From [Clostridium] ultunense DSM 10521 (lineage in GTDB: Bacteria > Bacillota > Clostridia > Tissierellales > Tepidimicrobiaceae), in assembly GCF_000511955.1 (NCBI RefSeq), contig NZ_AZSU01000002.1, positions 186,746 to 246,195 of the forward strand: a stretch of DNA of 59,450 bases, read 5' to 3'. Of this stretch, positions 54,195-59,450 are shown one piece after another. A program made the position numbers and the translations under genes. The notes under the pieces were generated by a model. It was given only the letters and a program-made list of their open reading frames with translations. It made no database searches and was not told the DNA's origin. Position 1 is the first letter of the stretch; each line of letters opens with the position of its first letter.

Positions 54195-54250
54195 CAATTG
54201 TTATTCCGAGCGAAGTCGAGGAATCTGGGCGGCCTTTGGTCGCCCAATTG
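54195..54250. repeat. Dispersed repeat with ATTCCGAGCGAAGTCGAGGAAT
   Basis: The element is bounded by inverted CAATTG copies (54195 and 54245). It contains ATTCC...GGAAT around GAGCGAAGTCGA, and a second hairpin GGGCG...CGCCC (54227-54245). The core is a dispersed bacterial repeat motif of the same general kind as the CATCCTGA element at 45.9 kb. It fills most of the gap between the TIG protein and the first SLH gene. Confidence 0.7.
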
Positions 54251-54277
54251 TAAATTGAAAAAGAAGGAGAAAAGCCA

Positions 54278-56764
54278 ATGAAGCGAAAAACTGCAATCTT
54301 ACTATCATTTATATTCCTATTAAATATTATGATGCCCCTTACCTTAGCCCAAGGCCAAAACCTAAACTATTCCGATATAAACAAACATTGGGCAAAAGGA
54401 GAAATATTAGAAGTATCTGCCCTAGACTATATGGAAGGCAGTGGAGGAAAGTTTTACCCTAACCGGAATCTAAACTATGGAGAAATTCTCACCATAGCCA
54501 TTAGAGCCCTAGGGAAAGAAGGGGAAGCCCAAAAATTAGAACCAAAGAACCATTTAAAGGGCATATACCAATTAGCCTATGATTTGGAGCTAATAGAAGG
54601 AGAAGATAAAGACCAACTAATCCCTTCACCAAATACCAAAGTAACTAGGGAAGAGGCAGCCAATATATTGGGGAGAGCCTTAGGCCTTGAACCCCCTTTA
54701 GGCCATAATATAAAGGAAGCTAAAAAATTTAAGGATTATAATAAAATAGCCCATCACCGATTACCCTATGTAGAGCTAATCCTACAAAAAGGCTATATGA
54801 AGGGTAGAAATGCCAATATACTAGACCCAAAAGGCTATATTACTAGGGGAGAATTTGCTAAAATCCTCTCCAATGCCAATGATGATCTAATCCATCATAG
54901 GAGTATAACTAAAAAAACGGGACAAGTATCCAATATGGAATTGGGAAATATAACCATATATAATACCGATGGTACCAGCAAAATAATAGGCTATAAAGGA
55001 GAAAATACTTTCCCAGTACAGAAGGACAAAAAAATCTATAATGCAAATATAATAAAATCTGGAGATTTTATTACCTATTATATAGACTCTAATGGAAAGG
55101 CCCTATACGGGGAAATAAATACTAAAAAGGAAAGTACCCTAGAAGGCACCATTCGAGAAATAAATCTAAAGGATAGAGAGATTACAGTATGGGATTTTAA
55201 TAATAAACTCCATAGATTTAAATTAGACCCTTACATAGATATGGATGAACTATATTTTGAACAGGAAGTAGCCATTACCACTAAGGGAGGGCAGGTAATT
55301 AAAATTACCTCCTTTAATGACATAGATCCAGCAAGGGACGGATATATAATTCCTGGTTCTAGATTTAGGGTAGGTACCCTATTATCCATATCCAAGGATG
55401 AAATCCAAATCCAAACCCAAAACGGTAGGGAAAGGTTCCAAATAGATCCAATGTATACCACCATATATAGAAGAAACCAGAGGATAGAGTTATTCCAGGT
55501 AAAGGAAGGGGATAGGGTGCTCCTAACCTTTGACGATATATATTCTCCCCAAGTAGGGGAAATAAAGGTGGAAGACGAAGAAAAACATATAGGGGGAGTA
55601 ATAAAGGGTAAAATCCAATTGGTAGATGAGAGGAATAAGGAAATCCTCATATCGGAACCCTATGAACTATACCAAGGCCAATGGGTACCATCATCTAAAT
55701 CTAATCAAAAGATTAAACTAGGTACTGGCAGCATATATGAAGGAGGACGGAAGACCACCCTTCAAAGCCTTAACAAGCGAAGGGGAGAGGAAGCCTATAT
55801 TGCCTATGAAAACTCCTATGGAACTATGAACATATCTAAAATGTTATTGAAATCCGGCTCATCTATGGAATATAAGGATAAAATCCAGGATATAGACTAT
55901 GGTACTGGCCAGATGGTAGTAGATACTAATTCTTTTAATTATCATGAAGGCACCATAGTCATTAAAGACAATAGACTGGTAGATCCATTAAATTTAAACC
56001 TTAACCAAAACATATACCTGGTTTCCGATTATAGATATGGCAGTCGAGGGGCCAGCGTTATCTCCATAGAGGATTCAGGTATAATAGACGATAGAATAGA
56101 TGGTACAAGGCTATGGGTTTATAAAGGGAAGATAGAGGATATATTCGACTATAGATTGACCTTAGGTAGGTATAATTATAGAATGGACAAGGAAGTACTG
56201 ACTTCCTCAGGATTTAAATCCAATTCAGGTTCTGAAGAATTTACCTTAACCTTAGATACATTGATATACGATAGCCAATTGGAAAAATTAATCCCAACTA
56301 AATCCTTCCTAGATTCTAGATTTATAGATTTAATAGATATAAAGGATAGGGATTTAAGGAATAGAATAGAAAAAGAATACTATAAAAACAAACCGGCATA
56401 CTTAATAGCCAAGGAAACTCCTGATGGAAAAGAAGTATTGGCTATTAACCTAATACCTCAAGACCTAAACAAGTATAACCAAACTGTAACCTTAGACCAT
56501 AGCGCTGTAGGAGAAATAGGGGATATGAATATTGATGAAAACACTTTAACCTTAACTAAAACAAGAACCTACAACAACCTAACAGGGCGATGGGATTATG
56601 GAAAAGATGAAGAATTAAACTTAAATAAAGCAGTAATCCTAGTTAACGACAAACCATTAAACCCAGATGAACTATACAAACTAAGAAAAGGCAGTCAAGC
56701 CTATATAGTAAAACACAATGATTCATCAATAAATATACCCTATATACTATTGATAGAATATTAG
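54278..56764 (+). CDS. SLH-domain surface protein (N-terminal SLH)
   Basis: An 828-residue exported protein with a signal peptide (about 1-24) and three S-layer-homology repeats (about 30-205: YSDINKHWAKGEILEVSALDY, then a TREEAANILGRALGL repeat, and a third with YITRGEFAKILSNA). The repeats tether it to a pyruvylated wall polymer. The rest (about 215-828) is a string of small beta-rich units with a recurring 'IKGKIQLVD..NKEILI' look and no enzyme motif I recognise. The next surface gene follows 43 bases later, so it probably belongs to an operon ending with the S41 protease. Confidence 0.85.
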   Translation: MKRKTAILLSFIFLLNIMMPLTLAQGQNLNYSDINKHWAKGEILEVSALDYMEGSGGKFYPNRNLNYGEILTIAIRALGKEGEAQKLEPKNHLKGIYQLAYDLELIEGEDKDQLIPSPNTKVTREEAANILGRALGLEPPLGHNIKEAKKFKDYNKIAHHRLPYVELILQKGYMKGRNANILDPKGYITRGEFAKILSNANDDLIHHRSITKKTGQVSNMELGNITIYNTDGTSKIIGYKGENTFPVQKDKKIYNANIIKSGDFITYYIDSNGKALYGEINTKKESTLEGTIREINLKDREITVWDFNNKLHRFKLDPYIDMDELYFEQEVAITTKGGQVIKITSFNDIDPARDGYIIPGSRFRVGTLLSISKDEIQIQTQNGRERFQIDPMYTTIYRRNQRIELFQVKEGDRVLLTFDDIYSPQVGEIKVEDEEKHIGGVIKGKIQLVDERNKEILISEPYELYQGQWVPSSKSNQKIKLGTGSIYEGGRKTTLQSLNKRRGEEAYIAYENSYGTMNISKMLLKSGSSMEYKDKIQDIDYGTGQMVVDTNSFNYHEGTIVIKDNRLVDPLNLNLNQNIYLVSDYRYGSRGASVISIEDSGIIDDRIDGTRLWVYKGKIEDIFDYRLTLGRYNYRMDKEVLTSSGFKSNSGSEEFTLTLDTLIYDSQLEKLIPTKSFLDSRFIDLIDIKDRDLRNRIEKEYYKNKPAYLIAKETPDGKEVLAINLIPQDLNKYNQTVTLDHSAVGEIGDMNIDENTLTLTKTRTYNNLTGRWDYGKDEELNLNKAVILVNDKPLNPDELYKLRKGSQAYIVKHNDSSINIPYILLIEY

Positions 56765-56807
56765 GATACGAAAAAATTTGCGTAACACGCATTGGAGGTA
56801 TTAACTA

Positions 56808-58274
56808 ATGAAAATTAAAATAACATCATTAATAATAATCCTAACACTAGTCTTAGCATCCTCCTCTTCTTTAGCAGTAGAACTACCAGGCTATGAAGGA
56901 GGAATAAATAACGAAAACAATTATAAAGAAGTAATATTTATCACCGGCGAACCCATAGAATTAGAAGGAACCTTAAAGATAAATATAAAGGAAAGAAATA
57001 GGAAAGGCGTTCAGGAAAAGAACTATACCTATACCTATAATCTAAACAATTTTAAACTAGGAGCTACCTTAAAGCGAACCATTAGGCTTACAGAAACCTT
57101 TGATACCAACGGGAAGCAGACTACCTCTCAAAAGACCTTAGATAATTATAACGAGACCCTTAGGATAGATGGGAAAACCTATCAGGTAAAAACGGAAGAC
57201 TACCAATGGAACCAAGGACATATACTCCATGAAACAGGATTATTAGAATATTATGCAGGAGACTGGTCTGCAAGGAAGACCTATAATGTAGATAGGGGAG
57301 TAGAAAGGGTAACGGTTCAAACTAAAGGGAATTTAGTAGGCTATGATAGCCCTTGGTCTGCAACCCAAACCCAGACCCTAGAACATATAATAGAATATGA
57401 AAACAAACTAGAAGAGGATAATACCTGGGAAGGTACTGCTATAGTAGAAGCTTCCTATAATAAGACTAAGGACTATAACTATGTAGAAAATGTACCTAAT
57501 CAAATATCCTTTGAGGGAGGCTTCATGTTAACAGAGAAACATGAAAATGTACTTAAATATTCCTATGATCTACCAAGACCAAATGGTACAGGGAGAAATA
57601 TGGGGCGAGACTCTATGAGTATAGACACTAACCCAATAATTACAAGATTAAATATACCAGCCCTAAGGGATGTAAGGGGATTAGAATCTGAAAAGGATAT
57701 ATTATTGATAGCCAGTATGGATGGTTTCTCCCTAAGGGCTACAAATCTAGGGCCATCTACCCCTGTAAGTAGAGGGGATTTTGCTAGAGCCTTGGCCAAT
57801 ACCATGGATATAGAACTGCCAGTAGAGGAAGAAACTAAAGGCAGAAGGGGCAGGAGAAATAAAGAAGAAGAAAAATTAAGGTATATAGATGTACCTAAAA
57901 CCCATAGAAACTATCCCTATATAGAAGGGGTATCCAATAGGGATATTATGATAGGGGTAGGGAAAGGCCGTTTTGAACCGGATAGGGAGTTAACCAAAGC
58001 AGAAGCTACTACCATACTAATTAGACTTTTAGGTTTCCAAAGCCTAGCACCTATAGGCAATTATTCTACCGGATTTAAAGACGACTCCACTATTCCTTCT
58101 TGGGCAAAGGACCATGTTTATATGGCAAAGGAATTAAACATAGTTCCAAGAACTGAATACTTCCATCCAAATAGACCTATTACAAAGGAAGAGACAGCTA
58201 CCTTATTGGTAAACTTTATCAACTACTTACAGGAACAATTAAAATACGATTATAGGGAAAATGTACTAAACTAA
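56808..58274 (+). CDS. SLH-domain surface protein (C-terminal SLH)
   Basis: A 488-residue exported protein with a signal peptide (about 1-24), a unique tyrosine-rich beta-strand-like region (about 30-290) and SLH repeats in the last 190 residues (SRGDFARALANTMD; TKAEATTILIRLLGF; TKEETATLLVNF). SLH placement is opposite to that of the upstream protein. A lysine/arginine-rich insert (GRRGRRNKEEEK) interrupts the first repeat. The gene is followed 21 bases later by the protease gene, suggesting linked function. Confidence 0.82.
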   Translation: MKIKITSLIIILTLVLASSSSLAVELPGYEGGINNENNYKEVIFITGEPIELEGTLKINIKERNRKGVQEKNYTYTYNLNNFKLGATLKRTIRLTETFDTNGKQTTSQKTLDNYNETLRIDGKTYQVKTEDYQWNQGHILHETGLLEYYAGDWSARKTYNVDRGVERVTVQTKGNLVGYDSPWSATQTQTLEHIIEYENKLEEDNTWEGTAIVEASYNKTKDYNYVENVPNQISFEGGFMLTEKHENVLKYSYDLPRPNGTGRNMGRDSMSIDTNPIITRLNIPALRDVRGLESEKDILLIASMDGFSLRATNLGPSTPVSRGDFARALANTMDIELPVEEETKGRRGRRNKEEEKLRYIDVPKTHRNYPYIEGVSNRDIMIGVGKGRFEPDRELTKAEATTILIRLLGFQSLAPIGNYSTGFKDDSTIPSWAKDHVYMAKELNIVPRTEYFHPNRPITKEETATLLVNFINYLQEQLKYDYRENVLN

Positions 58275-58295
58275 TAAATTAGGGGGAAGTTAAAA

Positions 58296-59411
58296 ATGGC
58301 AAAAAATAAATGGAATATAAAAAAACTTGCAGCATTAATACTAGCCCTATCCATACTACTAACGCCAATAAGAACCATAGCAGAATCAGGCTACGATCTA
58401 GAATACTTCATCCAAATAATGGGCCTAGTCCAACAAAACTATGTCTATGAATTAGGGGAAGAAGAATTACTACAAGGAGCCATCAAAGGCCTATTTGACA
58501 CTCTAGATGAAAATAGCCAATACTATACTGAAGAAGAATTCCAAGACTTAATAGATGATCTTTCTGGTGACTTTGTCGGTATAGGAGTATATATTAAAGA
58601 AGAAAAGGGTTCTATCATAATAACTAACCTTATAAAAGGAAGCCCTGCCGACAAAGCAGGTATCAAACCGGGAGACCAGCTAATCTCCGTAGATGGTAAG
58701 GATATAAAGGGCAAATCCTTAGAGGAAGTAATTAATCTAATAAAAGGCAAACCAAATACCCCAGTTAAAATAGGGGTTAGGAGAGGCCAAAAGGATATCT
58801 ATAAGGATATGAAGAGGGCGGAAATAAAGATAAATCCAGTAGAATACAGGGTATTAGAGAAAAAAATCGGCTATATAAGGATAAGCCAGTTTAACCCACA
58901 TACTTATGAAAATGTAGTTTCGGCATTAAAGGAGCTTGACAAAGAAAATATTTCCAGTATAATAATAGATCTAAGGGACAACCCAGGTGGACTTTTGGGA
59001 GAAGTAGTCAATATACTAAATCTATTCATCCCAGAAGGACCCATAGTCCATATAAAATATAGAGAAGACGTGGAACAAACCTATTACTCAAAACTGAAGA
59101 AACCTAAATATAAGCTAGTAGTCCTAGTAAATGAAAACTCAGCTTCTGCTTCAGAAATATTCGCAGGAGCAGTCCAAGACACAAAAGTTGGGACAATCCT
59201 AGGGGTTCCCACCTATGGCAAAGGAACGGTCCAACAGATAATTCCTTTAGTCAAAGGTGACGGCATGAAACTAACCATAGCAGAATACCAAACACCAAAT
59301 AGAAGAAACATACACAACAAGGGAATCCAACCAGATATAATGGTAAAGAATAAAGATGGAGATACAGATAAACAACTACAAAAAGCAATAGAAATTCTAT
59401 CAGAAATATAA
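58296..59411 (+). CDS. ctpA: S41 family C-terminal processing peptidase
   Basis: A 371-residue protease with an N-terminal signal/anchor (about 10-28), a helical region, a PDZ domain (about 88-175, GVYIKEEKGSIIITNLIKGS) and the S41 core. The catalytic dyad is S284 in NENSASASE and K309 in YGKGTVQ. CtpA/CtpB-type enzymes trim secreted or membrane proteins and in spore formers can act in sporulation signalling. Here it ends a run of SLH-protein genes, so it may process those surface proteins (inference). The 39 bases beyond it show nothing recognisable. Confidence 0.92.
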   Translation: MAKNKWNIKKLAALILALSILLTPIRTIAESGYDLEYFIQIMGLVQQNYVYELGEEELLQGAIKGLFDTLDENSQYYTEEEFQDLIDDLSGDFVGIGVYIKEEKGSIIITNLIKGSPADKAGIKPGDQLISVDGKDIKGKSLEEVINLIKGKPNTPVKIGVRRGQKDIYKDMKRAEIKINPVEYRVLEKKIGYIRISQFNPHTYENVVSALKELDKENISSIIIDLRDNPGGLLGEVVNILNLFIPEGPIVHIKYREDVEQTYYSKLKKPKYKLVVLVNENSASASEIFAGAVQDTKVGTILGVPTYGKGTVQQIIPLVKGDGMKLTIAEYQTPNRRNIHNKGIQPDIMVKNKDGDTDKQLQKAIEILSEI

Positions 59412-59450
59412 ATTTGTAACACAATTGTAATAGTAATCCACCCTTTTCTA

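Noticed and set aside
1-59450. CRISPR arrays, tRNA/rRNA genes, insertion sequences or prophage
   Set aside because: No regularly spaced repeats, cloverleaf sequences, transposase or phage genes were recognised in the sequence.

Overview
The window reads as a low-GC, Gram-positive, anaerobic, amino-acid-fermenting, spore-forming bacterium of the Tissierellia/Clostridia type. The pointers are a complete kamABCDE-kdd lysine fermentation set, two sigma-54 activators with -24/-12 promoters, a SleB/YpeB spore cortex pair, LTA synthases, SLH-anchored surface proteins and strong AGGAGG ribosome sites. The assignment to Tissierellales (Sporanaerobacter/Tissierella-like) is inference.

Layout. 1-6.1 kb is amino-acid and peptide use: a sigma-54-driven AGCS symporter plus RocB-like M20 hydrolase, their likely activator, and a divergent M20 peptidase. 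6.2-8.3 kb is sleB-ypeB. 8.4-22.6 kb is a catabolic island. It has a YesMN-type two-component system divergent from a long operon livKHMGF - split transketolase - iolC - iolJ-like aldolase - iolB - CoA-acylating aldehyde dehydrogenase, with a good cre site in the shared promoter region. The operon holds only the lower half of inositol catabolism, joined to a transketolase and a carboxylate/amino-acid-type ABC importer, so its substrate may not be inositol. This is the best candidate for an undescribed pathway here.

22.7-35 kb holds murI, a PAS/sigma-54 activator and the lysine operon kdd-kamA-kamB-kamC-kamD-kamE behind a consensus -24/-12 promoter. An OPT-family transporter with a consensus sigma-A promoter and an orphan PqqD-like protein follow. 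35-38.8 kb has an HD-GYP protein with a C-terminal PilZ-like domain, a DAACS symporter and an ECF S component. 38.9-45.5 kb has two tandem LTA-synthase-like enzymes, the first with a C-terminal degenerate GDPD-like extension, and a chemoreceptor. 45.5-46 kb is gene remnant plus dispersed palindromes.

46-59.4 kb is a cell-surface region: a stalk-domain protein diverging from a 2,100-residue multi-TIG protein through a pair of sigma-D (sigma-28)-like promoters, then two SLH proteins and an S41 (CtpA) protease. At least two families of dispersed palindromic repeats are scattered from 25 to 54 kb. No tRNA, rRNA, CRISPR array, insertion sequence or riboswitch was recognised.
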